A model generated the notes under the pieces. The model was not told the origin of the DNA, searched no databases, and saw only the letters and a list, made by a program, of their open reading frames with translations. Position numbers and translations under genes: made by a program. DNA of 64,000 bases, from contig NC_058045.1 of the NCBI RefSeq assembly GCF_020085105.1, forward strand, positions 13,799,833 through 13,863,832. The letters are read 5' to 3'. Of this stretch, positions 13,148-24,959 are shown piece after piece (the stretch's first letter is position 1; every line of letters begins with the position of its first letter). Source of the DNA: Siniperca chuatsi. Lineage: Eukaryota > Chordata > Actinopteri > Centrarchiformes > Sinipercidae.

Positions 13148-13794
13148 GAAAGACTTCCACAGATTAGTTGTGACTGATTAGGAGGAAATCTGTTCTGTTT
13201 GTTGGACCAGAGGTAAAGTTGACCAAAGTGTTCAAACAAGGCACAGTCAATGACCCAGTACTCACAATTTATTGATTCCTGCCAGTTGTAGCCACCAAAC
13301 GCCCTGTTTGACATCAGTGTCAGCAGGCCACCAGGTGTCCCTCTCACACACTTTGGACTGAATGTGTGAACAAGAGGAAATTCTTCATAATATCTATAGT
13401 AAAAGATGCACATTTTAATGTGATGTGATATTTCGTGGACTGGTGTAGGATTTGAGAGAATTTAACTTTTGGCTTGCAGCCCTACTCTTGCCTTCACTAA
13501 GAGAGGTCAGTGCCTGGTACACACACGTACACACACAGCAACAAATATCTGAATAAGCTGAGTGTTGTGCGTCATTGTGCTGTTTGTTTGTCCTTGCGAA
13601 TAGTGTTGTGTAACATGTAAGAAAATGTAAAAGATCTATCTATCTACCAAGCTGTTAAACACTGTATTGTGTTTCAGGGGTGTGTCAAGGGGTGGTGGAG
13701 TCTCGGTCCAACTCTGAAATCTGATTGGCCGCCCCCAAATCCCAAATTATTGGCTAACTGTGGTCAACTTAGAACCACAACAAGCCACCACATT

Positions 13795-14165
13795 TTTAAG
13801 TGTTTAAAATGTTGTATAAAGCCTTTTGAAGGAGCTGCGTGAAGTCTAATAAATTACCTCAAGTGATGTCAGTGTCGGTTGGAGCTGAAGACTACAAGTT
13901 TGAGAATGAAAAAATCTGGGGGAGTGGAGTTAGAAAAAAGTGAGGTTACCGGACCTCTGTAGCCCCCTCCTCATCTCATGCATGAGGCTAGCAGCTCGAG
14001 GATACATTAGACTGAAGCACACCTGAAGCTCACTCAGAACTGTCGTGGACAAGTTGCATTGTGGGTAATGAAGGCACCAGGTTTTGACAAGGAAGAAAAA
14101 CGTGTGGAATAAAAAACGATGACATCTCTGGTTGTGCTCCACAGATTTCAGTTTATTTGTCATGG
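13795..14165 (+). repeat. Dispersed repeat, copy 1 of an inverted pair
   Basis: This segment is recognisably the reverse complement of about 29300-29665. Shared landmarks in order are TTGTATAAAGCCTTTTG, AAGTGATGTCA, GCTGAAGACTACAA, GGAGTTAGAAA, ACCTCTGTAGCC, TGCATTGTGGGTAATG and AGGTTTTGACAAGGAAGAA. Both copies have drifted. It is non-coding and belongs to a teleost interspersed repeat whose family I cannot fix. Confidence 0.7.
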
Positions 14166-14660
14166 AGAGTACTATTCAGCCTATGAAAACAGTGTCTTCT
14201 GTGGCTCTGGAGGGAACAGCCCAAAGTTTGAAAACCCTGATGACCCTGCTAACCCTGATGACGTCATAGTGGCGTCTACCACTTCGACTCTTTTTTAAAT
14301 CTGTTTTCTTTGTGATGCTATGAACCTGATTCTGATTGTGTGTGTTCCTGGTCCGGCCGCCCTTCGTCAGAATAATCTGAAATCTAAAAATGCCTTGCAC
14401 AGCCTTGCTTGTTTGTTGGTCAGTCAGTGGAGAAAATGTCTCACATCTACTACATGAACTACTCTGAAACAATAACTCAAATTTTGTCATGCAAGAATAT
14501 TTTCATATTCTTATCCCAAATATCTCTTTTTTTTCTGTAAGGCATGCTCATATGAGGATTCACCAAACTCTCTTAACTGCGCAAACTTGTTGTAAATCGC
14601 TCGTTTCAGCCTGATGAGCGCCACATGTTCATGAGGAGGTGCATGTGATATAAGGCTAAC

Positions 14661-14815
14661 GCCCCGGTAGCTCACTTGGTAGAGCGCATACCATTAAGGT
14701 TAAGGCCCCTGGGTTCGATAACCTGGTGCCCTTTGCTGCATGTCATCCCTTCTCTCTCCCCCGCCTTTCCTGTCTCTCTCTGCAGGTATCACTATCAATA
14801 ATCAATAAAGGCAAA
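14661..14815 (+). mobile_element. tRNA-derived SINE
   Basis: The 5' part reads like a tRNA head: A-box-like TAGCTCACTTGGTAGAGCG and B-box-like GGGTTCGATAACC, the internal promoter elements of RNA polymerase III. The body has TTTGCTGCATGTCATCCC, a C/T-rich stretch and the ending AATAAAGGCAAAAA typical of a widespread percomorph SINE. The head cannot fold as a functional tRNA and lacks CCA-proximal pairing, so this is a SINE and not a tRNA gene. No clear target-site duplication is visible. Confidence 0.8.
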
Positions 14816-17009
14816 AATCCCAATAACACATGAAGGTTTGATTAGAGTTTTATTACACAATGCTGCTATTGTAAAAACAAAGTATTAGAAGAAGGCAACA
14901 CAGATGGTTTACAAAAGGACACTTATACCTCGAAGGGGCGCTCACGCGAACATGAAGATTTAGTAAAGTGGAACATTTACAGCAAAACGGTCTCATTAAT
15001 TTTAAGTTAAATAACACATTTTTAAAATTCAAGTCATACTGAATGTAAAGAAAAATAAAGTGCTTTCATGCATTTCTATTGCTTTCATGCATTTCTATTA
15101 ACATTTGTAAGCCCTCCTGTAAGAACAACTACTGAAACTGGAGTCATGCTGAACTGACACACACAGAAAAGCAGAATAGTATAAAGCTTTAAATAACACT
15201 TTAATAGTCAACATTTACCATGACGCTTGATTTGGACAGCTGAAAGGCAAAACATTATAAGGCCTTACAAATGATTACACCAATTAAGGCTAAAAAAAAA
15301 ACTTTATGGCAACAAAAGTCAAAAATGATGCATCGCAGATTTACAGTTTGCAGATAAAAAGCACTCTACAGTGTAGTTGTCCTCTCTCTGGTTCACTTGT
15401 TAAGAGAGTAAAGACAAGCTATCTGTTAAGAAGCGTGCAGACAGTTCATGGATTAGGGTTAGTGGTTATTTTGGCTAATTGTGCGCACTGTGGGGTTTTG
15501 GGTGAAAGGTTAACTGGGTTTGATTGGAGGTTATTCTCGGTTTCTATCTGCATTGAAGTAGATCTACTTGTTTGCAGAGGGAGATGAAGGTGCTTTTGAG
15601 GGACATGGTGGATTAGCACTGAGCTCAGGTAAATTCAGATCAGCAGGATCACCACTAATGACGATAGCAGACATTAGTCAGGTAGGCCAGTTTGACAGAG
15701 GCTTCTCTGATTCACAGTTTTCCTTGTTTACATACATAGTATCTTCATGGTTGTTAGTGTATATCTGTCAAAACACCTAGGACTCTAGTTTCACTGCAGT
15801 AAACTGGCCGTAAAGGCAGATAACGCTGTGGTCTTTAAGGAATCTCCCATTTGCGCTGGCCCACACAACCATAAAACTAGAGGCCGTAATGTTAAAGAAT
15901 ACAGAAATTCTGCATTATTACAACTTATGTTTGTAGCGTTGCCCATCGTATCTGTAGGTTGTTATAACTTTGTACTCACCAGAATAATTGCTTGGATCAG
16001 AAAACATGGTAACATTACTACATCAGAGTCTGATGGGCCAAGAAACTCAATGTTTCCTGTCAAATGATCAAACGAGTCATAAATTTAGCCAGATTATCTA
16101 AACTACTTTATTTGGAGGTAAAACCAAAAGATAGCACACCTGAAATGTTGTTGATAATAAGTTGAAACAGGAAGTTGGCCTGTAAACTGTGGGGAGAGTC
16201 TTGAGGCACCAATACAACCTGCAAAGCAAGGGTCATGTGTACGACAGGGCTAGCTGGGCTAGCTATCTCCGTCTGTCATGTGACCCTCTGCCTTGCAAGT
16301 TTCACTGTGATGGTTATTTACAACGGACAGTTTGGGTAATAATTGTACTATTCCCCTTCGTTCCCCCTGTTTGGCTAACCTGGGGGTTTCTTTCAAATCT
16401 GTCTGACTGCTTGTGTTTCTTGCATTGTCTGACTTCTTTTTAGCAATGTCGCCACATTACGAGATCTCAGCAATTCATTTGATGAGTACAATGTTATTAC
16501 CAATGACAATGATAGTCAAAAGTACAAAAATAAGACCCAAGTTGTAATAAACCATAATCATCCTTTTACTGCCAAGCAGCTGAGGTCAGATGATACATCA
16601 AGGACCAACCCCGTCTCCTAGGAATGACCTGTATATAGGCCTACTACTAATTTAGAACAGCAAATATGTTTTGAGAGAATCCCGCTTTCTATTAACACAT
16701 TGAAAAAATGTTGTGAATCAATGCATCTGGCAAGTTGCAAAAATGTTGATATGAATGTGTTAATAAAATGTTCACTGACAACGTATGTCATTTGTTTTCT
16801 GCCAAAATATCCAATTTTGCAAGCAGATATTGTATTTTTCATCACAACACAACTGGGAAAACGATTTAATACTACAAAAACGTAATTTCTAGGAGACAGG
16901 GTTGCAAGGACTGACAAAGGCTTATTTTGTGCCACTGATGCAACAAAGGACCTGGGTAACTTGCCAACGTTTAGTGCTAAAGGCATCTGGCTAGATTCGA
17001 GGCATGGTC
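14816..17009 (-). other. Downstream flank and probable 3' UTR of adm2
   Basis: No exon with family motifs is visible. A minus-strand AATAAA-type signal (plus-strand TTTTATT near 14846-14852) could end a long adm2 3' UTR. The stretch contains an imperfect 86-nt hairpin at 16216-16301 and, near 16085-16135, a segment similar to the start of the MITE-like sequence at 36482. Confidence 0.3.
16216..16301. repeat. Imperfect inverted repeat (hairpin of about 86 nt)
   Basis: The left arm (CCTGCAAAGCAAGGGTCA) pairs with the right arm (TGACCCTCTGCCTTGCAAG), and pairing continues inward with scattered mismatches to a GCTAGC loop region. Arms are about 40 nt. It lies in the probable 3' UTR of adm2 or just beyond it. 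Confidence 0.6.
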
Positions 17010-17478
17010 TTAGCCATAGCTGTGAGGACTGCGAGGGTTAATGGGGGAAGAGTCTTCCCTCCCACTCTGTCCAATCAGCTGGTAGAGACGGTGGCTGAGG
17101 TTCTGAACCTGACAGGTGCCTAGGACACACCCTACCCTCATCAGATGTCCCTGGCCCCTACCGCTGCCACTGTTGGCATGACGACGACCCCGTGACCCAC
17201 GCTGCCAGACCGGCGCTTCCCATAGCACACTGTCGCTTTCGTCAAGCAACTGGTCGGACAACCTCGGCGGGGGCTCTTTGTGCAGAAGGGCCCTCCAGAT
17301 GATATGTCTGTCTCCCTGGGTAATGTGGTTGTCAACGGCAGTAGAGAGATCAGATGCAGTGGGCATGATGGCGGTGTAAGAAGACTTTGGGTATTTAGAG
17401 GTTCTGGGTAAACTCAGCCTGAGATACAGAGAAACAGAAGGAACGAGAAAATGTTTAGATGCAATGCAGAAGCAGTAC

Positions 17479-17515
<37 letters not shown>

Positions 17516-19328
17516 CCTGTTCACATATGATGCTGGGCAGTCATGCACATGTCGCCTGCTTGGGTTTCTGAGTGAAACTGAATCGCTACTATAAGATGAA
17601 ATGCCTCACAGGAAGTCAGGCTTGTACTGCGGGACTGTACTCAACCTGTGGTCTCTTCTTTTTTTTCAGGGAACGAAAGAGAGAAAGAGTGGATTGAAAG
17701 AGAAAGTGAGAAGGAAAGATAGAAGGAGAGATAGACAGAGGGTGGTGAACAGGTGAGAGTCTACAGCTGGCTATCTCTGTATCTTATAGTGTGGATGTGT
17801 GTGTGTGCATGTCATTTGTTATAGTATGCCAGCTTGCATTTCACTTATGATTTTATCACCTATGTGTGATCTTTTAGTCTATGCCTACATGGGCATAAAC
17901 ATATCTACAGAAAGCTGGTGGTGCCACCCAGTATGATATATTTAAAACACTTCAAAATAGCTGAAACGAAACATTTTCGTGAACATCTGATCATATGATG
18001 TGAATCCAGCAAAATGAGTTCACTTTGTAGGTCTACATGATACTTTACAAACTGGGAAACAACATCATGATGCAACAAACAATTTTGAGATATAAAAGCT
18101 GAAATCAGTTGTTTTTTACTCTCTACATTGTTTTCTTTAGTTTGTTTCAAAATTTTAAATGATAGGTTCACAATTTTCCAAGTCTGTCTTAATTAAAACA
18201 ATATTGAACATTGAAACAGGTTTTGCCTGCTCAGCACCAAATGGCAGACAGATACAGTTAGCAACTAGCTGGTGAACATAATAGAGCATTTAGCAGCTAA
18301 AGAGACAGACATTTCCCTCAGGAGTTGGAGAATAAAAACAGAGCTAACAAATTTAAGTCAAAGATAACACAAGTAAACACAAAATGCAGTTTTTAAATGA
18401 AGGTTTGTTATTATTAAGGGAAAACAAAATCCAAACCTACATGGCCCTGTGTGAAATAGTGATTAAATTTGTTTGTGGTGCTTCCTGCACCAAAATGTTT
18501 TAAACCGACTGAGTCTGACACTGCCATCCGCGTGATCACCAACACAGCTAAAAAAACAATATTTCCAGTTTATCAACAACAATATCTGAGCTGACAAATC
18601 TTAAAGGGGAGGGAGCAAGACAGTGACAACAACAGAGCACAATGTAGGCGGTAGTGAGAAACTCCTACACCACCACTCCTCTTGAGTGGGTTTGAAGTAC
18701 TTTTCTTTCTCACCTCCCTGCCGTCTAGCCTTTTTTTCTCACGTCGTCACAATACCTTTTTTGTTTTTCATTCATCCCCACTCTTTCTCAGACGTTCAAG
18801 AGTTCAGCTGCTAGAGCGAGCCGGTCTGTTTGGCCATGTGACCAGTCAGAAATTATACAATACTTAGTATTGTATAATTTCATGTAAAGTACCAAGGGAC
18901 ACATGGTGCTCTACAGCTGTCACTCAGTGAAGTTCTCTTTCTGTCTATCCATCTGAAAAGGGCCCTTTGCTAATCAATAGTAAATATAGTAACTTGCTGT
19001 TTACTGATGTTGATTTTGCCAGTACTTGGTTACCTTATAACTGTCCTGCCAAAGAGAAAATCACTTTGTATGTGTGTATAGTTGTGTGTGCGCACACACA
19101 CCTCCCCATTCACAAGTGTTGGCTGTTCATGAGGTGAGAAAAAAAGAGTAAAGGGAGAGGGGCAGATGGAGCGAGATGTTTGTGTTTGTTTGGTGTGAAA
19201 AGTGGGCCAGAATACCATATGATCTTTATCCTGAAGCTAATCCTGACTGGTATTCTGATCACCCTTCTGGCCGGACACCTCGGGCTCTCATTGCCAACAC
19301 GCGCACGCGCACACACACATGCACACAC

Positions 19329-19366
<38 letters not shown>

Positions 19367-19940
19367 ATTCATTCACTCACCCACTCCTTGACCAACTCAC
19401 TATTGTGTTATACCAGAGACTGGAAGCTTGTGAGATTTCCCAACTCTATTAGCTTTGAATAGTTTTTAATGGATGCTGAATTCTGGCAGTTCTGGACAAA
19501 AGTCACACACACACACATACAGGCATAATGTTGGTTTGTGGCACATTAGAGGGCACACACATGCAAGTGACATGTGACTGCCTGGCAACAAACAAGATTT
19601 ACCAACGCAGAAACATACACACATATACATACATATATATGCAAACACTTTCCTACAATGCGTGCTCTACATGTGCATGCTCAAGTTCACTCTTTCTTTA
19701 TTTCTCTCCTATGCACAAAAACACACTCACTCACATGCACACACCCATACATGGTTAAAAGGTTAAATGTGGTGAGGTTTGACACAGTTGTCTCTGGAGG
19801 AAAAGGCACTTGGTGCCGAGGGGCCTCCCAGTACAAGGAAATGTAGGCCACTGGACTGCTTGCCAGTGTAACAGGTAGAAATATCTGCTCCAACATGCAG
19901 CTAAAAAGTCTGGGAGCTATCTCTCACACTTTCTCCTTCT

Positions 19941-19971
<31 letters not shown>

Positions 19972-22140
19972 TCCAGGTTGTGAACCTGTGGAAAGTCTGA
20001 GAGCAAAAGGAGCTTCTCCAACATTCCTCCCAAGTTAGAGCGCAGCATGGGGTTCTTCACAGAGGAACTGAACACACAAACGCACACACACTTTCCTGTC
20101 GTAAAACTACTTTGCGCAAAGCTAACTTCAGATCCCCACTGTTTCACTAAAGTTATTGTTACTGGGTCTATTCATTATTTTCTCCTTCGTCTTTTCTAAA
20201 TTACAACCCTTTAATTTTTCTTTCTCTCCTCTTTTACTTTTTTCAAGGCATTTTGTCAAGTGTCAGCGGCAGTATTATGTTACATCAGTGCTGAATCACA
20301 CTGAGATTCTCTCTCCTCGTTCTCATTAGCCAGGGATTTTTTGTTAAACACCTAGTGCGCCCCAACCTACAAAAACCTTTATGGAGCTCTTTTTTCTTAT
20401 GTAAAAATGAATGCAACTTAAAAATTACCATTAGACAGTCAACTTTAGAAAAAAAGATCACAATAATAGCGTCTCTGTATGCAGAGACAAATGAATAATA
20501 CACGAATAGCTTGTTATTGTTACAAAGATTTATCAATATATTAAAGAAGCTCTGGATGCTTCTTTACCTTCCACAATGCAAATATCCAACTGAACCTGAT
20601 ATTGTCTTTAGCACTCAAATTAAAGTGTTATAAAAAACTATGAATTGTAGAGAAATCCCTGTTATATAAGACTCAGAGACTGATGATGCATGGGTCTGCA
20701 TGTGACAGTTATGTCTTTTTTTAATTTGCTACTGTGCCGGCAGCACTCGGTCACAAGATGCACTCACATCCACAACTATCAGAACCTACAAACTATTGTC
20801 TGTGGCGTGTGTTGATGTAGTCTACCTTACTGTGTTCTAGTGTGGCTTGTTTGCTGCTTGGCCCCTCTGCATGTACATGTATCCTTGTCCCAAATCCCAC
20901 TAAATCAACCTCACCTCTGTCTCACCTCCTGCTGCTAAAACAAATTACCTCATTCTGCTGTTGCCTTTTTCTCACATTAATGACTGCCAGAAGGCAAGGC
21001 ACAGGTTTAATGTTCTCCAACTACTGCCCTTCACCACTGTTAGGGCCGCAACTAATGATTATTTAGTCATTAATCGATTGATAATTTAGTCTAAAAATAG
21101 TGACAAGTTCCCTTAGCCCAAGGTGACATCTTCAGACATCTTGTTTTGTTCGCCCAAAAGTCCAAAAACCAAATATATTCAATTAACAGTAACATAAAAC
21201 AGACAAAAGCAGCAAATCATCACATTGGAGAAGCTGGAACCAGAAACTGTTCTGTGCTTTTGCTTGATAAATGACTTGAATGATTAATTGATTATCAAAA
21301 TTGTTTGTAATTGATTTTGTGTCAATTTACTAAATGATTAATTAGTCATGATTAATCAACGAATTGTTTCAGCATTAAGCATTATATCATCACAAAAATA
21401 TATTGTGAAATAAAGGCTTTATGATTTGGAGTAGTTTTTCCTTCCCTGAATAGAGGGTTTAAGGATATTGTATGTAGTTCAGATAGTAAAATCAAATATG
21501 TGATTTTGGGCTAAATGATACACAGACCTAAATAAAATTGACTTGACTTGATTTTCTGTTATTTAAACCTTTAACAATGCTTCACAGTTGATTTAATTAC
21601 AAAGAAAAAATATTATTATATATTATTATTATTATCTGATAAGAAGGCTATATCAGAGCAAAAATATAGTATAGGGCCTGTTGTATGGATATGAATGCGG
21701 TACCACTGAGGGACAATAAAGTAATATTAATAGTAGGCCTAGTTATTATTACTCACTATTGGGGGAGATATATTCACTAGAATCTAAAAAATATCAATAT
21801 CTTGACTGGGAAAAGTGTTCCTTCCTATAATTCGATCCATTTATGATATGGAAAAATACTGACTAAAGATAAAAGCATTTCAGTTTAATTTCTGTTTCAT
21901 GTAGAAATCGACCTCGAAATGACTCCCTGAATCACAAAGCGAGCAACATAAAAACAAAGTTTTGTTCCAAAAGCCCGTATTCTCATTTTCCACCTTCAAC
22001 TAGAACAGCGTTCACGCTTCAGTGTGTAAATGCTGAGTGAGGCAGTGGTACCTGTGTCTGTGAATCAAAGCCTGGGACTGGATCTCCAGAGGCACGAGGC
22101 CGAGCAGCAGGCACAGCCACGCCGTAAACAGCGCACACAT
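17010..22140 (-). CDS. adm2: Adrenomedullin 2 (intermedin) prepropeptide, 2 coding exons
   Basis: Secreted peptide hormone of the calcitonin/CGRP family that signals through CALCRL-RAMP receptors in cardiovascular and fluid control. Exons in transcript order: 22140-22052 and 17418-17010, joined in phase 2, giving 165 residues (human 148). Residues 1-24 are a signal peptide (MCALFTAWLCLLLGLVPLE followed by IQSQA). The C-terminal hormone has the diagnostic disulphide ring CVLGTC (Cys127-Cys132), then QVQNLSHRLYQLIG, and ends SPHSYG, where the last Gly is the amide donor for a tyrosine amide. A basic processing region, RGSRGRR, precedes it. Fish have adm2 duplicates; which copy this is cannot be told here. 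The 4.6-kb intron holds several microsatellites and a possible cassette exon (19930-20067) that I leave out of the main model. Confidence 0.93.
17480..17513. repeat. (AC)n microsatellite just upstream of adm2 exon 2
   Basis: A perfect CA array of about 17 units in the adm2 intron, roughly 60 bp from the splice acceptor of the hormone exon. Read on the minus strand it is a (TG)n tract upstream of that acceptor. Confidence 0.85.
18200..18680. repeat. Dispersed teleost repeat in the adm2 intron
   Basis: The run from GCAGACAGATACAGTTAGCA through AGCTGGTGAACATA and GAGCATTTAGCAGCTAAAGA matches an interspersed sequence I recognise from many percomorph loci. It has no reading frame. Its ends are not clear by eye and its class is unknown to me. 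Confidence 0.45.
18849..18881. repeat. Perfect palindrome, 16-bp arms with 1-nt spacer
   Basis: GAAATTATACAATACT is followed by T and then its exact reverse complement, in the adm2 intron. It is AT-rich and could form a cruciform or an RNA hairpin. It overlaps no exon. Confidence 0.9.
19297..19366. repeat. Compound (CG/CA)n microsatellite
   Basis: Begins as a GCGCAC-rich run and passes into a long CA array, in the adm2 intron. Alternating purine-pyrimidine tracts of this type can adopt Z-DNA. Confidence 0.85.
19940..19969. repeat. (TG)n microsatellite
   Basis: A TG array of about 15 units in the adm2 intron. On the minus strand it would be read as Thr-His repeats if the candidate cassette exon at 19930-20067 were used. 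Confidence 0.85.
21045..21380 (+). mobile_element. hAT-like MITE, degenerate
   Basis: Starts AGGGCCGCAACTAATGATTA and contains GATTAATTGATTATCAAAAT and AGCCCAAGGTGACATCTTCA, which are hallmarks of a very common teleost non-autonomous DNA transposon. The far end (GTTTCAGCATTA) is eroded relative to the expected inverted terminus. It is non-coding. Confidence 0.65.
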
Positions 22141-22458
22141 GGCGGCGCAGTGGACACGCACTGTCCGGGAGGGAGGCGGATCTCAGCGGACCAAAATATT
22201 ATAATTTATTTTTTTTTTAATGCGTAAAAATCCAGTGACAGCTCTTTCGGAGCTGACGAATTTTAAGTGATTTCTAAGAACTAAATTGTCCCGTATAGAT
22301 GAGTGACCTTGACAGCATTATCAATCTTGTGCGCTGCATCCTTTCTGCACACTGCTGGCCTTCTCGCTTTTAATGAGAAAAATCGTCGGAAAAAAGACGT
22401 GAAAACTCAGAAGCTCAATGGGGTTCACATCGGGAGCAACTGGAGTCCTGTGCTCTCT

Positions 22459-22466
22459 CATTTATA
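22459..22466 (-). promoter_or_regulatory. Candidate TATA box of adm2
   Basis: On the minus strand this reads TATAAATG, about 320 bp upstream of the adm2 start codon. Adrenomedullin-family genes often have TATA promoters. The implied 5' leader of about 290 nt is plausible but unproven. Confidence 0.3.
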
Positions 22467-24097
22467 AAGCTTGATGGAGGGAGGAGGAAGAGGAGGAGGA
22501 GGAGGGGAGGAAGAAGGCTTATCATCTGTCCTACTCAACAACCTTACCTCAATTGAACCCCACAACCTAATTAAACCTCAAGAACTTCAGTCTTCTCATA
22601 TAATCTTGGTTTTAGAAGTAAAGTACATTTGCCATATTTGTTGTTTTGGGTGTTTTTTTAAATGTGAGGTCATGGTGACCTTATAGGTAGGCCTATCCTT
22701 ATAGATTGTATTATTGGATTTAGTTACTTTTAACACAGCGACCTTCAATTTGTGGTCAGAGTGAGCTTGACCCACTTAGAAATCAACTGCTGAACTCATC
22801 TTTAAAGCAGTGAGGTCATATTAAAGCCCTCTGGAGTCCGTCTATTCATCAGTGAAAACACTGAGCATGTTTTAGTACAGTAACATAACTTTATTTATAT
22901 ATCATGCATAGTATGTATTTCATGTCTGTAGACCATAAAACATTTTTTTCAAAATAAATTTAAAAACTGTGTTATTAATTTTTTCAGTAATTTACAGCAT
23001 ACATACTGTAGACTTCCAATAATAATAATAAAAAAAAAACACTGATTGGAATAAAATCACTTCACTACATGTAAATAGACTGTATTATAGTTGTATTTCT
23101 TCCATTTTTCTGCTGTTTGATGAGTTATGATGTGTTTAAATAGTGAAAAAATATTTTTACAACCTAGAACTGTTAATACTATAATAGTATTTTGAGTGAT
23201 TATGACTAAAGATTTGTAAATGTTTTTAGGTGTCTGTGCCATTTTTCTTGTATTTTGGGTTTCTGGCAGCTTCATACTTTGTTATACTGACTAAATGCGA
23301 AGTCAGACTTATGGCTGAGCTTGTGCTGAAAAAAGGATACCATGAATGTGGGGTAAGGACAGTTTAAAAAGTGCTAAACAAAGAAATTAATGCATAGAAA
23401 GTTGGCAAAAATGACCAAAAAAATCCACCCGGACTCCAATAACAAAGCCATTATAAGAGTAGCAATAGTGCTATTGAACTATAGAGCTTTAAAATGAAAG
23501 CCTGCAGGTGTTAGCGAGACCTTGAAGTGTGAGTGTGATTGGTTGATTGGAAACTGATAAATACAATTATCCATCAATAAATAGCTCACAGTAAAACTTT
23601 GCTGATAAGAGGTACAAGAATGGTCTTACCATAAGGCTCCTGGTTCTGGCATTAAAAACAGAAATTACATGTTATATCTGAACTGTATTTATAGTAAAAG
23701 CTTTGTCAGTCTAGGTTTATGCCCACTTGCCCTTTTTAAAAACTATGCCTCTGGTACAGCACAGGTTTTTGTGATATTTGTAAAGTTAACTACAAAAACT
23801 GACATTTCTCTTTACAACCCAGCACAAGATTCAATCTCAATAAACACAAAAAATAAGAGATCGCTACCGGTAACTCTAGTGACTCATATGTATCCATACA
23901 CAAAATATTTTCTTGTACAGTACAGTTTTAACAGCATTTAACCAGCTTGCTCCATTTAATCAGGTAGATTACGTTCTCTTTTGCAAGAGAGACCTGAGTG
24001 CAGCAGCAGTAATTGAATTGATGTGGTGGCCCAGTAGTGTGTATCTGCCCTTGTTTGAGATGTGGATTACAGGGATGTCACTGTACAAACTGTAACA

Positions 24098-24412
24098 CAC
24101 TGGTTCCCAACCTCAGGGTCGAGATCCCCCAAGGAGTTACTAGATTAATCTGAGGAGTCGTGACATGATTAACAAATAAGGGGAAAAGAGAAAAAAACGG
24201 CACTTTTAACGGATATGTCTCTCATGTTAGTTTTTTCATGTGAAATATGGGGGTAGTTTTACCTCTTCAGGCCTCTAAATACTCAAATTAAACAAATAAT
24301 CATTCTTTGCTTGAAATGCTCACAGCCCAAAGAAATATGTAACCTATGACAAGGGGTTGTGAGTTGACTTTGCTTCGTCACATGGCAAAATGGTTGGGAA
24401 GCAAAGCTTTAA
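24098..24412 (+). mobile_element. hAT-type non-autonomous element
   Basis: The left end CACTGGTTCCCAACCTCAGG and the right end ATGGTTGGGAAGCA form the inverted termini of the abundant fish family that begins CAGTGGTTCCCAAC. Just inside the left end is GGGTCGAGATCCCCC. The element is about 315 bp, with no reading frame. Flanking duplication is not clear by eye. Confidence 0.65.
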
Positions 24413-24756
24413 CCCAACCACTGGATCCTGTGGCATACTTTTTGATATGGAAAAAGATTTTATATCAGACATTAAAGTGTGCGTGTGCAGAGAAATGAAC
24501 ATAGTTGTGTAACCAGGTTCAGGTCAGCCGTGGCTACCATCGTCATGGTGTCCCTCGATTTACAAATGTCCAAAGGAAAAGATACAGCGAGGTAGTCCGG
24601 TTCTGCGTTGGTCGCTGTGATCCTGTTCTCATTTTCCTTGTATAACAACGACTACTCTTTTGTGTGAAGGAGGACACAGATGAGAAGCTCAGAGTCTGAA
24701 CCCGATTAAAAGAATGCTCTGTATGTGGAGATGGCTTCAGGCTTTAATTAAATGGC

Positions 24757-24903
24757 TGTGTGTGTGTGTGTGTGTGTGTGTGTGCTTGTCTGTGACTCAG
24801 CAGTTTGCAGTATTACCTTCTAAGCTCAGTTTCCAACACCATGAGCCTCAACTCAGTCCAACATGTGCATTATCTACCCTAAGAACAAACCTCTATGTGT
24901 GTG

Positions 24904-24951
<48 letters not shown>

Positions 24952-24959
24952 CATGTGTG
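24757..24959. repeat. Two (TG)n microsatellites
   Basis: TG arrays occupy 24757-24784 and 24897-24959, separated by about 110 bp of ordinary sequence. They create long Val-Cys reading frames that are artefacts. Confidence 0.85.

Noticed and set aside
14661-14735. Functional tRNA gene
   Set aside because: A- and B-box-like motifs are present, but the cloverleaf is broken and the sequence continues into a SINE body.
19176-19452. Reading frames of Thr-His or Val-Cys repeats at CA/TG arrays (also near 17.5, 24.9, 33.4 and 37.5 kb)
   Set aside because: They are translations of dinucleotide microsatellites with no conserved flanking domain.
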